From CAZYPH01 sp964649095 (GTDB lineage Bacteria > Bdellovibrionota > UBA1018 > UBA923), in assembly GCA_964649095.1 (NCBI GenBank), contig CAZYPH010000079.1:1-10823 (forward strand): a stretch of DNA of 10,823 nt, in the 5' to 3' direction. A program made the position numbers and the translations under genes. The notes under the pieces are model-generated. The model was not told where the DNA came from. It ran no database searches and saw nothing but the letters and a program-made list of their open reading frames with translations. Every line of letters begins with the position of its first letter. Within the stretch, counting starts at the first letter, position 1. This document shows positions 1 to 7,394 of this stretch, one piece after another.

Positions 1-1657
1 AAAAATAGTACGATACTCGGAACCCAAAGCAGGTGGGTTAAGCCGGTTATTAATAAATATCAAACGTAGCGATACCATCAAAGGGTCCAGTAAATCGTCC
101 GCCGAACGCGCTTCTTGTAACACCACACGAACGTTACCCAACGTAGCGTTTCGAACATTGAGCCCGCGGTTCTCTGCGGTACCGTTTTGAACCATGGCTG
201 CTGAGTTGCGCTGCACCTCGGCGGGTGAAAACCGCACCGTCATCTTAATCAAGTTATTCGACCGCAACACCTGTAATTGAGATGATGTATCGCGCGCGGT
301 ACCTAAGTTGGCGCGAAAAAAGTACGAGTTGAATTCTGCATGCGCTTCAGGCGCGTACGAAACGCTGCCAAAAAAGCTACGACGGCGAGATTCCTCGATC
401 CAACCATGCGGTGACGCAAAACACTTCGGAATAAACGTCGTGTCTTGCTGTAAATCTAACGTAGAGCCGAAGCGCTCTGCTACAGTAAGTCCTGGGCGTA
501 AACCTGGGCGCGATACCAAACCATAATCAAATACGAATGCAGTGCGGTTGTGTTGGATTGTTGAGAAAAAATTCTTCACCGTAGCTGAAAGTTGCTGAGT
601 TAAGTCTCTTAAGAGAAACGCGGTGGTCTCGGCAGATGCTGGGCCGCCCGCAGAGGGGCCTGCGATTTGACGACCGGTTTGTTGGCAGCTAGGCGGTAAA
701 CTAGCACGGCCACGACCAGGGGTTTCGATGCAGCGAATGTCTGTGGCGATAGCGAAAGGAGCAACCTGTCCACCGTTTAGGGCCTCAGAGACTCCAGCAT
801 GCAGTAACCCACTAAGTTCGCCAGCCGCATTCATAACGGCGCCACCCGAATTACCAGAAATAATGGCACAGCCACTCACGACCCGAACAGGGCTCCCATC
901 CACAGCCCCCGCATAAATACTGGACTGGTTAACGACTTGGCACCCCTCTGTGACTAAGAGACTTCCAACGTTGCGCCCGCCGCCAGCATCAACTGGATCG
1001 ATCCTGGCAATACGATAGTGTTGGGGTGATCGCACCAGGCCTGACGATGCCATTTGTAACGGCTGGTGGTCGGTAACCGGTTGGGTGAGCTCGAGTAGTG
1101 CATAATCGGCGTTGGCAAAATTTAAGGTTCTCGTTTCGGCTGACGGGCTTTCATAGAGCGTACTTTTGGCTAACACGCGACGACAGCCGGTAGATACTTT
1201 ACTGCGTAAGATCTGCGAAGAATCGCCTCTGGCTCGAACTTCAGCAAAGTGCAGAAAAATACTATCTTCACAGGTATCGCCGGCATTCAGACTGCCTGCA
1301 TCACTCGAACGCCCTAAGCAGTGGCTATTGGTGATGACATGATTTGCATCAATTAATACGGCCGTACATTGGGCAGTATTAGTGCCGTGGACACGAGTCA
1401 AAAAGGCGATCGCCTCTGGGCACTCTGCCGCGGTATTTGTGCCGCTAGCATAACAGGTACCGCTAGCCTCGCGGGCCGATCGCAANNNNNNNNNNCGCGG
1501 CCTCGGCACTACCGTGTTCTACGATATTCTCTTGGTTGATGCGACTACCGCCGTTATTATAAATCGGTTTGTCTTCGGAGCAACCGCTCATTAAGACTAC
1601 GGCGAAAGTCATTGAGATAAATAAAATTTGTTTGCAATGGGCCTTATTCGTTTTCAT
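1..1657 (-). CDS. Trypsin-like (S1 family) serine protease lipoprotein, 3' end outside window, interrupted by N gap
   Basis: This is a predicted secreted, lipid-anchored endopeptidase. From an ATG at 1657 the protein has a basic n-region (MKTNK), a hydrophobic stretch and a lipobox ending in Cys26 (VLMSGC), so signal peptidase II processing is likely. After the N gap the frame is open without a stop from 1485 to 1. The catalytic triad is visible: His in ITNSHC (codon 1321-1323, the trypsin TAAHC equivalent), Asp in NADYALLEL (1105-1107) and Ser in SGNSGGA (847-849). The protease domain ends near 700. About 235 further residues down to the window edge match nothing I recognise. No clear Shine-Dalgarno sequence precedes 1657. 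A GTG at 1714 is in frame, but starting there would place an extra segment before the signal peptide, so I prefer 1657. Substrate specificity cannot be read. Confidence 0.87.
1486..1495. other. Assembly gap (10 Ns) inside the protease gene
   Basis: Ten Ns separate the lipoprotein N-terminus (codons ending at 1496) from the protease body (codons beginning at 1485). On both sides the gap falls exactly on a codon boundary, so the true missing length should be a multiple of three. Ten Ns shift the frame and give a false stop at 1463-1465. The 10 is therefore probably a placeholder for an unknown length. Confidence 0.93.
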
Positions 1658-1658
1658 C

Positions 1659-1674
1659 GCATTCGAACGAATGC
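1659..1674. repeat. Perfect 7-bp inverted repeat at the lipoprotein start codon
   Basis: The sequence gcattcg-aa-cgaatgc has 7-bp arms around an AA centre and ends one base upstream of the ATG at 1657 (minus strand). It sits where the ribosome binding site would be. It could be an operator or a hairpin that limits translation. This is inference from symmetry and position only. Confidence 0.35.
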
Positions 1675-1696
1675 AACTACCAAGCCAATAGAAACA

Positions 1697-1714
1697 GTGC
1701 TTGTTTGCAAGCAC
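1697..1714 (-). terminator. Possible weak terminator or 5'-leader hairpin between pgsA and the protease gene
   Basis: The minus-strand reading is GTGCTTG-CAAA-CAAGCAC, a perfect 7-bp stem with a 4-base loop, followed by the T-rich TGTTTCT. It lies 130 bases past the pgsA stop and 40 bases before the lipoprotein start. The stem is short and the T-run is interrupted, so it may be a weak terminator for pgsA or a structure in the leader of the next gene. Confidence 0.35.
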
Positions 1715-1843
1715 AAAGACCTGACAACGACAGCAATGTCAGTGTCGCGTGGCGTGGGTACTGCCGAACTTGACATGATCAGGTCATAGACACCTGTAAA
1801 AAATACGGCAGGGTCTCACTGTTACAAGGACGCGTTCGTAGGT

Positions 1844-2668
1844 TTATTTTTCGGTAAAAAATTCAGCGATATCTGGGTTTTTTTCTAATAGGCGGCGGAT
1901 GCGCTCGCGGCGTTTTTGTTTACGAGCTAGTTTGCGCGCGCGGCGGTCGGCACGGTGCTGCGAAGCCTTTTCACGCATCTCGATAAAAAAATCTTTAATA
2001 TAGTCTTTGGCCGACCATACGGAAATCAATAGCGAGATCCAGATACAAATCGTACCCAACAACTGCATGGGAATATAAAAATACGTCTCGTGCAGCATCA
2101 GCATCGGAATGGCGGCCATCTGCATTACCGTTTTCCATTTGGCGATGCGGCTGGCTGGAATCACAATGCCCTCGCTTGAAGCAATCGCACGCAGGCCCGT
2201 AATAGCCATTTCGCGTACGATTAAAACAATAACGATAAACGGATGGATGCGCCCCAAATGCTGCAGCATGACTAAAGAACTCACGACTAAAAATTTATCG
2301 GCGAGCGGGTCTAATAACTGGCCTAAAACCGTAACCGTTTTTTCGGTGCGAGCATAATACCCATCAAAATAATCTGTGATGCCGGCAATGCCGAATAATA
2401 CGGCCGCAATAAATCCTGCTAGCGGCTCGTCGCGCAATAAACAAATCATAATCGAAGGCACAAAAATAATACGCAGCGCCGTCAGTTTATTCGCAGTATT
2501 ATTGAATTGGGCCATCACGGAGTCGTGTGCACCAGAATCTATCGATTCAGTAGACCCTGTGTCATTATCAGGCTTATGCTCATGCTCATGAGCATGCGGC
2601 GTCTCGGTAGTTTGTGATTCTTGAGCAGTGTTTTGAGCGGCGTCTTGCGATGGCTGTTTTGTATTCAC
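1844..2668 (-). CDS. pgsA: CDP-diacylglycerol-glycerol-3-phosphate 3-phosphatidyltransferase
   Basis: This inner-membrane enzyme transfers the phosphatidyl group from CDP-diacylglycerol to glycerol 3-phosphate, giving phosphatidylglycerophosphate, the precursor of phosphatidylglycerol and cardiolipin. The CDP-alcohol phosphotransferase signature is complete: D99-xx-D102-G103-xx-A106-R107, then G116-xxx-D120-xxx-D124. Several hydrophobic helices follow, and the core begins with NTANKLTALRI near residue 57. At 274 residues it is longer than the usual 180-200. Residues 1-51 are hydrophilic, with a His-rich HAHEHEHK stretch, and about 45 C-terminal residues are strongly basic. The start is GTG at 2668 and no ATG exists in the tail. 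Met52 (2515) would give a standard-length protein. I keep the GTG because residues 2-50 have almost no hydrophobics, as expected of a real disordered tail and not of random translation. Neither start has a good Shine-Dalgarno. A related CDP-alcohol phosphotransferase (such as phosphatidylserine synthase) is possible but less likely. Confidence 0.9.
   Translation of the reverse strand: MNTKQPSQDAAQNTAQESQTTETPHAHEHEHKPDNDTGSTESIDSGAHDSVMAQFNNTANKLTALRIIFVPSIMICLLRDEPLAGFIAAVLFGIAGITDYFDGYYARTEKTVTVLGQLLDPLADKFLVVSSLVMLQHLGRIHPFIVIVLIVREMAITGLRAIASSEGIVIPASRIAKWKTVMQMAAIPMLMLHETYFYIPMQLLGTICIWISLLISVWSAKDYIKDFFIEMREKASQHRADRRARKLARKQKRRERIRRLLEKNPDIAEFFTEK
2581..2596. repeat. 16-bp perfect palindrome in the pgsA 5' region
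   Basis: The sequence catgctcatgagcatg equals its own reverse complement. It encodes part of the His/Glu stretch if pgsA starts at 2668. If pgsA instead starts at 2515, the palindrome lies in the divergent promoter region between pgsA and the gene at 2690 and could be an operator. The direct repeat of atgctc next to it suggests codon repetition as a simpler cause. Confidence 0.45.
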
Positions 2669-2689
2669 AACGTTCAGTTTAGAGAAGAG

Positions 2690-3346
2690 ATGATGAATCA
2701 GGAACGAAATAAGTGTGGCGTCTCAGAATTTTTTCGCCTGGTAGTTTATATCGGCCTTTTTATATTTATTGTTCCAGGCGGATTGCGATGTGGTTGGGCA
2801 GACCCCATAAAAATTACTGATTTTTTTAAAACAAAAACACTAACGCGGTTAGTTGATGACTTAGAGGCTGTTGCTAATGCTGAGTGGGAGGCACCGGACG
2901 GCTATCGTTTTGTAAATGCTATTGCCATAAATTGTCCTGAGCGTTTTATTCGTGCACATTGGAATGACTTGACTCTGTTTCCAAAATTAAGCAGCGCGAT
3001 AAAAAAATTTGAAGTCGATACATCAAAGAGACAAATTCAGGTTGAAGGCTCAGCTCACGGCTTACAACTAAAATCGATAGTCGCGTATGATCTGGCTCAC
3101 AAAGATCAAATGCGGTTTCGCATTATAGGTGGTGATTTAGTCGGGATGACCGTAGAGGCTTATTTGGTGCGTTATCAGGAAAAAAATATTGTCTTCGGAA
3201 ACGGGCGACTGCCTAAAGCAAAGACGTTACTACCGGCCCCGATACAATTAGTTTTTCGACCAGTAAGTGAAATTTTATTAAGCGCTGCGACAAAGAACTT
3301 TAAAAATGAAATCGAAGGGCTGTTTCAAGCGCACGCAAAACAATAA
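2690..3346 (+). CDS. Exported protein of unknown function, probably SRPBCC/START fold
   Basis: This is a 218-residue protein with a signal peptide: basic n-region (QERNK), hydrophobic core (LVVYIGLFIFIV) and a likely signal peptidase I site after GWA (residue 37). It should act in the periplasm or outside. I recognise no named family with certainty. The mature part follows the order of the SRPBCC protein encoded at 5423: an FPKLSSAIKKFEV segment like YPRYPEFVEGAKKVEI, a run of beta-type strands through FRIIGGDLVGM, then a C-terminal amphipathic helix (SAATKNFKNEIEGLF). That suggests a lipid- or ligand-binding helix-grip fold, which is my inference. Start: ATG at 2690 or 2693, preceded by the purine-rich agagaag. 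The frame also opens earlier at 2621, but that would put the signal peptide inside the protein. It is divergent from pgsA, with only 21 bases between the two annotated starts. Confidence 0.8.
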   Translation: MMNQERNKCGVSEFFRLVVYIGLFIFIVPGGLRCGWADPIKITDFFKTKTLTRLVDDLEAVANAEWEAPDGYRFVNAIAINCPERFIRAHWNDLTLFPKLSSAIKKFEVDTSKRQIQVEGSAHGLQLKSIVAYDLAHKDQMRFRIIGGDLVGMTVEAYLVRYQEKNIVFGNGRLPKAKTLLPAPIQLVFRPVSEILLSAATKNFKNEIEGLFQAHAKQ

Positions 3347-3479
3347 TACGTTTCATTCGTTCAAAGGTTCGAATTTTGTTGTTCAGTCGAATCGTAAAAC
3401 ATTAAACTAATCGTGTTGATAAATTTTTTTACTTTATCGCAAAGCAATTCACTCCACCCCAAAAAAGAATCAACACCCT

Positions 3480-4367
3480 ATGACGGACAGCAAAAATAAA
3501 ATATTAAAAGGCACCAAGACGTTATCGTTAGTCTCTAAAAATGCGACGCCGCCCAAATCTTCAAAAGAGCTTGTTGAAAAAAAACTACGAGCCAAAAAAG
3601 AGCGCATTTCTGAAGAAAATAAAACTCTGCAGATGGCCGCACGTCCAAAACTTTCGGTATTTGAACGCAGGCGGCACCCTCGTTTTTTGCTTAGCCGCGA
3701 ACAGTTTCGCGAAACAAAAACAGGCCGAATTTACCAGGTTTATGACCTTAGTTTTTCTGGGTTGTCGCTTTTGGTAAACGACGACACGTTTAAGATTGGG
3801 CAGGTTTTGACAGGAATCTTAAACCTCCATCCGGATAGTATTGAAATTTCGCCGCGTGTGGTGGCTCAACACGATGGTCGTGTGTCGCTATCGCTCGATA
3901 AACTTTCGGTCTATGGGCGCACGGTGTTAGCTCGAGGGCTTAGTCCTAAACGTCTAGGCAGTTCCCTTAAGTTAGTACGCGAACGTCTGCCCTTGGCCGA
4001 CCTATGGTTTCATGGCGTGTGTAATACTGATGTCTTGATTTCGTTTGCATCAGACCAATCCATTAGTAAATTTGAAATATTTATATCGAATTTTTATGTG
4101 GGTTGGAGTTTTGCTGCCAACAAAGTTACCACCGCGATCTGTCAAACGTCGGGTTTGGGTGGGCTGGGAGAGTCGGCTGGTTTAGGAAACCCAAAAAAAC
4201 GCGAAGCCCTTTTAACCTCGGGTGAGCCGGTAACTTTAGATGGCATCGATTTAAAGTTTGATGTCGATACCGATCGTGAAAAAGTAGATCTCGCGCAACA
4301 AGTAATTCAACAAAGCGTTCTAGAGACTGCATTGAAAACAGCGGTGCTCGCCTGTCTGAAAATTTAG
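3480..4367 (+). CDS. PilZ-domain protein, probable c-di-GMP receptor
   Basis: PilZ domains bind the second messenger c-di-GMP and pass the signal to motility, polysaccharide or other outputs. Both binding motifs are present: R64-xxx-R68 (in RRRHPR) and D89-x-S91-xx-G94 (in YDLSFSGL). The first 60 residues are a lysine-rich, probably disordered or helical tail. About 185 residues follow the PilZ motifs. Their first part should complete the PilZ barrel, and the last 120 or so are not a domain I can name, with a glycine-rich segment (SGLGGLGESAGLGN) and a helical C-terminus. No signal peptide or membrane helix is seen, so it is cytoplasmic. There is no recognisable Shine-Dalgarno; ATG 3480 is the first start in a long open frame. 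The 133-base gap upstream has no strong terminator or promoter that I can identify. Confidence 0.85.
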   Translation: MTDSKNKILKGTKTLSLVSKNATPPKSSKELVEKKLRAKKERISEENKTLQMAARPKLSVFERRRHPRFLLSREQFRETKTGRIYQVYDLSFSGLSLLVNDDTFKIGQVLTGILNLHPDSIEISPRVVAQHDGRVSLSLDKLSVYGRTVLARGLSPKRLGSSLKLVRERLPLADLWFHGVCNTDVLISFASDQSISKFEIFISNFYVGWSFAANKVTTAICQTSGLGGLGESAGLGNPKKREALLTSGEPVTLDGIDLKFDVDTDREKVDLAQQVIQQSVLETALKTAVLACLKI

Positions 4368-4385
4368 AACAAAAATACTTTCTTA

Positions 4386-4414
4386 TTGCCAAATAGGGCT
4401 CCGCATTCTGATAT
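4386..4414 (+). promoter_or_regulatory. Weak candidate sigma-70 promoter for the glpX operon
   Basis: A TTGCCA hexamer (4386-4391) matches the -35 consensus at five of six positions. After a 17-base spacer comes TGATAT (4409-4414), a poor -10 match. It lies 33 bases before glpX. Transcription could equally continue from the PilZ gene, since no terminator is visible in the 79-base gap. Confidence 0.28.
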
Positions 4415-4446
4415 CTGAGAAATAAAAGATTAGGAGAACTATTAAG

Positions 4447-5412
4447 ATGGATCGCAATTTTGCTCTAGAATTTGTTCGCGTTACCGAAGCTGCAGCCCTG
4501 GCAGCCGCACGTTTTATGGGTCGTGGTGATGAAAAACAAGCCGATCAAGCTGCGGTCGACGCTATGCGTAGCACGTTGAATTCCGTTGTGTTCGATGGCC
4601 GTGTGGTGATCGGTGAAGGCGAGCGCGATGAAGCGCCGATGTTGTATATCGGTGAGCGCGTCGGCACCGGTTTAGGCGCAAAATTAGACCTAGCGTTAGA
4701 CCCATTAGAAGGCACAACGATCTGTGCACGCGGCGGTATGAACTCGATTGCCGTGATCGCTATCGCTGAAGAAGGTCAGTTCTTGCACGCACCCGACACG
4801 TACATGCAAAAAATCGCCGTTGGCCCTGATGCCAAAGGCGCGATTGACTTGACGCGTTCCCCTACAGAAAATCTTATTCAAATTGCAAAAGCTAAAAAGA
4901 AGGAACTGAATGAACTGACCGTCATTATTTTAGATCGCCCCCGACATGCCGCTCTCATTGAAGAAGTACGTGGTGCTGGCTGTCGTATTTGGTTGATTGG
5001 CGATGGCGATGTTTCGGCAGCAATTGCAACATGTAAACCCGACTCTGGCGTCGATGTTTTAATGGGTAGTGGGGGGGCACCAGAGGGTGTGATTGCCGCA
5101 GCAGCACTACGTTGTCTTGGAGGCGATTTTCAAGGTCAGTTGAAACCACGAAACGACGACGAAATTAAACGTGCCGCAGCTATGGGTATTCGTGAGATCG
5201 ATCGTGTGTACCGGATTCATGAGTTGGCGCAGGGTAACGTCATGTTTTGTGCTACCGGCGTTACACAAGGTACGTTTTTAAATGGGGTGCGGTTTTTTGG
5301 TGGTGGTGCCTACACACATTCGGTTGTGATGCGTTCAGAGAGCGGTACTATTCGTCATATTGAAGCCGACCACCATTTTGCTACTAAACCAAAATTCGGT
5401 TCAGCCCACTAG
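4447..5412 (+). CDS. glpX: Fructose-1,6-bisphosphatase, class II (GlpX type)
   Basis: This cytoplasmic enzyme hydrolyses fructose 1,6-bisphosphate to fructose 6-phosphate and phosphate in gluconeogenesis, using divalent metal. The 321-residue length is typical. Metal-site residues known from E. coli GlpX fall at the same numbers here: D33, E57 (in VIGEGERDEAPM), D85 and E88 (in LDPLEGTT) and E213 (in GSGGAPEGV). D61 and Y119, also catalytically important in that family, are conserved. The start is ATG 4447 with AGGAGA at 4432-4437. It is the first gene of a tight operon; the next start lies 10 bases after its stop and that gene's Shine-Dalgarno overlaps the glpX stop codon. GlpX-type enzymes can also have sedoheptulose-bisphosphatase activity, which cannot be excluded from sequence. 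Confidence 0.96.
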   Translation: MDRNFALEFVRVTEAAALAAARFMGRGDEKQADQAAVDAMRSTLNSVVFDGRVVIGEGERDEAPMLYIGERVGTGLGAKLDLALDPLEGTTICARGGMNSIAVIAIAEEGQFLHAPDTYMQKIAVGPDAKGAIDLTRSPTENLIQIAKAKKKELNELTVIILDRPRHAALIEEVRGAGCRIWLIGDGDVSAAIATCKPDSGVDVLMGSGGAPEGVIAAAALRCLGGDFQGQLKPRNDDEIKRAAAMGIREIDRVYRIHELAQGNVMFCATGVTQGTFLNGVRFFGGGAYTHSVVMRSESGTIRHIEADHHFATKPKFGSAH

Positions 5413-5422
5413 GAGAGTCGTC

Positions 5423-5851
5423 ATGGCAAGCGCATCAAAATCAAAAATCATGACTGTGGATATCGAAAAACTATGGAACGTCGTTATCGATTATCCACGT
5501 TACCCTGAGTTTGTTGAAGGGGCAAAAAAAGTCGAGATCCTTTCGCAGAGCTCTAATCAAAAACGTGTCCGCTATTCGATAGAATTACTCGGCAAAGATA
5601 TATGGTATGAGCTCGAACATTTGGAAAATAGCCCTCGAGAAATGACCTGGAGTTTAGTCGATAGCAATATCATGAAGCTAAACAACGGTGGCTGGCGTTT
5701 AGAGCCCTCTGCAGATGGTAAACTCGAGGTCACGTATTCTTTAGAGCTCGAGTTTAAGATCTACGTGCCCGGTATGGTTTTGAACGGATTGGTGAAAACA
5801 AGTTTACCGAAACTATTGGACAGTTTTGAAAATAGAGCTAAAAATATATAG
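5423..5851 (+). CDS. SRPBCC (COQ10/START-like, polyketide cyclase type) protein
   Basis: This is a 143-residue protein with the helix-grip fold that binds hydrophobic ligands such as quinones, lipids or polyketides. The pattern is characteristic of the family: a helix plus WNVVIDYPRYPEFVEG near residues 18-33, a run of beta strands (KKVEIL, RVRYSIELL, WYELEHL, EMTWSLV), GGWRLEP, EVTYSLELEF, and a C-terminal helix ending in LLDSFENRAKN that would close the pocket. There is no signal peptide, so it is probably cytoplasmic. Its start at 5423 is fixed by AGGAGAG (5411-5417), overlapping the glpX stop. The ligand is unknown. Its position between a gluconeogenic enzyme and a phasin-like protein gives no direct clue; carbon storage or lipid handling is speculative. 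Confidence 0.9.
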   Translation: MASASKSKIMTVDIEKLWNVVIDYPRYPEFVEGAKKVEILSQSSNQKRVRYSIELLGKDIWYELEHLENSPREMTWSLVDSNIMKLNNGGWRLEPSADGKLEVTYSLELEFKIYVPGMVLNGLVKTSLPKLLDSFENRAKNI

Positions 5852-5863
5852 AAGGAATTATAT

Positions 5864-6229
5864 ATGAGTAAAAAGACATCTCATGACGCTGCTAGCGATG
5901 TTTCGGATTCACCAGAAAAAGAGTCAATTAAAGACGCCCTGCGCGATTCGATGAAAAAAATTGCCATGACGGGCGTGGGTACAATTTTTTTGACCGAAGA
6001 GACGATTCGAAATTTTTTATCTGAAGTAAAACTTCCCAAAGAAATGTGGGGTGGTTTTTTAGAGAATGCCAATAAAACGAAGTCCGAGTTTATGGCGGCA
6101 TTTTCAAAAGAACTAGCTCAAGTAATTTCAAAGATTGATATGGCTGCAGAGGCCAAAAAGTTCTTAGAAGGCCATAAAATTAAACTGAATCTCGAAATTA
6201 GTTTCGATAAAAAAGGCAAGGCTGAATAA
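5864..6229 (+). CDS. Small helical protein, phasin-like, unknown function
   Basis: A 121-residue soluble protein with no signal peptide. The first 20 residues are polar and Ser/Asp-rich. Residues 22-107 look like long amphipathic helices: a segment with MTGVGTIFLTEETIRNFL, a short LPKEMWGG turn, then NKTKSEFMAAFSKELAQVI and AAEAKKFLEGHKI. The last 15 residues (KLNLEISFDKKGKAE) look like a beta strand with a charged tail. Helical bundles of this size occur in phasins and related surface-coating proteins, and I have a faint memory of similar proteins in deltaproteobacteria, but cannot confirm membership. The Shine-Dalgarno GAAGGA (5851-5856) overlaps the preceding stop, and the intergenic distance is 12 bases, so it is translated with the upstream genes. 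It ends seven bases from the stop of the convergent HD-GYP gene. Confidence 0.82.
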   Translation: MSKKTSHDAASDVSDSPEKESIKDALRDSMKKIAMTGVGTIFLTEETIRNFLSEVKLPKEMWGGFLENANKTKSEFMAAFSKELAQVISKIDMAAEAKKFLEGHKIKLNLEISFDKKGKAE

Positions 6230-6236
6230 ACAGAAT

Positions 6237-7292
6237 TTATTTGCCAGCGAAAACTAGAATAAGGCTCTCAAAAAAACGTTTTTCTAAGCGCTGTAGGCAA
6301 TGGTTCCGCATAAACTCCAATGCTTGCAGCGTTGTTTTAGCTTGTGAATAGGCCCGGTCGGATGTCAGGGAATGAAAGACGTCGCTCACGGCTACAATCT
6401 TAGCCCCCTCTGACGTGTCTTTGGAACGTAGTCCTGATGGGTAGCCGCTGCCCATAGGGTCTTCATGGTGTTGAAGAATACATAATTTTGCGATTTTCCC
6501 AATGGCATCGGTTTGGCTTACAATCTCGTGACCAAACTCCACATGTTTTTGCATATGCGCCCATTCATCGGCATCGAGTGGGCCTGGTTTGTTGATAATG
6601 GCCGTGGGTACTTTAGATTTGCCTATGTCGTGCAGGATGCCGCCTAAGGCAATCTCTTTGAGATACGTTTCATCTACAATACCAGCACGCCTTGCAATCA
6701 TAATAGAGAGTACGGCCGTACCGATCGAGTGTCGAAACGTATAGTTGTCGTGCTGCGAGAGTGATTCTAAAAACGTACGAGCATCGTTTAGGCGTACAAG
6801 GCTATGCACAAACTCCGCAGTCAACTTTTTTGCTTTACCTAAATTGATTTCATTGGGACTTGAAAAACACGCTTGAATGGCATCAAAAGCGACATCTTTT
6901 AGGGCCGTTAATTTTTCCGAAGTTACTAAATTTGAAAAGGCCAGAACTTCTTTTTGAGCGGCAATAGTATCGGCAAACCACGTTAACACCATCTGAGCTT
7001 GCCTTCGGTGTACGTGCACCTCTGTAAGTAGTTTCAAATAAGAGGGGTCGTTGATTGTTTCAAATTGATAGGTGTTTAGATCAAATAAAAACGGTTGAAT
7101 GGTCTTTTGAAGGTCGATTGGTAATTGAGCAATGATTGATGTCTCGAGTAACAAGTACTCGGTATGCGGGTGTGAGTAGTTTTTTAGAAATCGTTGATAG
7201 ATTTCAAATAATTTTACGGACTCGGGCGTGGCGCTGTCGTTGCCAGTTTTGCCAGTCATATGGGGCGTATCGGTCAGAATAAGAATAAGCAT
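6237..7292 (-). CDS. HD-GYP domain protein, probable c-di-GMP phosphodiesterase
   Basis: HD-GYP enzymes hydrolyse c-di-GMP with a two- or three-metal centre. The domain fills residues about 180-350: H188, HDIGK (221-225), H250 and H255 (KHVEFGHEIV), and HHE-DPM-GSGYP (275-285), then a DVFHSLTSDRAYS segment typical of the family. All expected metal ligands appear present, so activity is likely. The N-terminal 180 residues are helical and match no receiver or sensor domain I know. They might be a degenerate regulatory domain. No signal peptide or clear membrane segment; cytoplasmic. The annotated start is ATG 7292 (MLILILTDTPHM), but ATG 7259 (Met12) is equally plausible, as neither has a Shine-Dalgarno. 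It is divergent from the sigma-54 unit at 7395 and convergent with the glpX operon; no terminator is visible between the two stops. Confidence 0.92.
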   Translation of the reverse strand: MLILILTDTPHMTGKTGNDSATPESVKLFEIYQRFLKNYSHPHTEYLLLETSIIAQLPIDLQKTIQPFLFDLNTYQFETINDPSYLKLLTEVHVHRRQAQMVLTWFADTIAAQKEVLAFSNLVTSEKLTALKDVAFDAIQACFSSPNEINLGKAKKLTAEFVHSLVRLNDARTFLESLSQHDNYTFRHSIGTAVLSIMIARRAGIVDETYLKEIALGGILHDIGKSKVPTAIINKPGPLDADEWAHMQKHVEFGHEIVSQTDAIGKIAKLCILQHHEDPMGSGYPSGLRSKDTSEGAKIVAVSDVFHSLTSDRAYSQAKTTLQALEFMRNHCLQRLEKRFFESLILVFAGK

Positions 7293-7342
7293 TAGAAGGC
7301 AATTCGCTCAAATGCCAAACATCTGTAAAAAAAATCGACAGT

Positions 7343-7358
7343 TAAATTTGTTAATTTA
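7343..7358. repeat. AT-rich inverted repeat upstream of the sigma-54 promoter
   Basis: The arms taaatt and aattta are separated by four bases, about 70 bases upstream of the predicted transcription start. An activator or IHF-type protein could bind in such a place, but short AT-rich symmetry arises easily by chance. Confidence 0.2.
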
Positions 7359-7394
7359 TATATGTGTTTTTAGCTATTTACGCAGATCTTCAAG

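Noticed and set aside
308..916. Plus-strand frames at 308-526 and 728-916
   Set aside because: They are antisense to the protease gene, including its GNSGG motif region, and their composition is that of shadow frames.
1721..1742. Inverted repeat ctgaca-N10-tgtcag between pgsA and the protease gene
   Set aside because: Six-base arms with a ten-base spacer and no T-run. It could be a regulator site but nothing supports a specific call.
3355..3378. attcg-N10-cgaat followed by tttt after the gene ending at 3346, as a terminator
   Set aside because: The stem has only five pairs with a ten-base loop, and the T-run is short. It is too weak to call.
6269..6285. The palindrome aaaaacgttttt near the convergent gene ends as a bidirectional terminator
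   Set aside because: It lies inside the HD-GYP coding region, has no GC-rich stem, and its symmetry is that of A and T runs.
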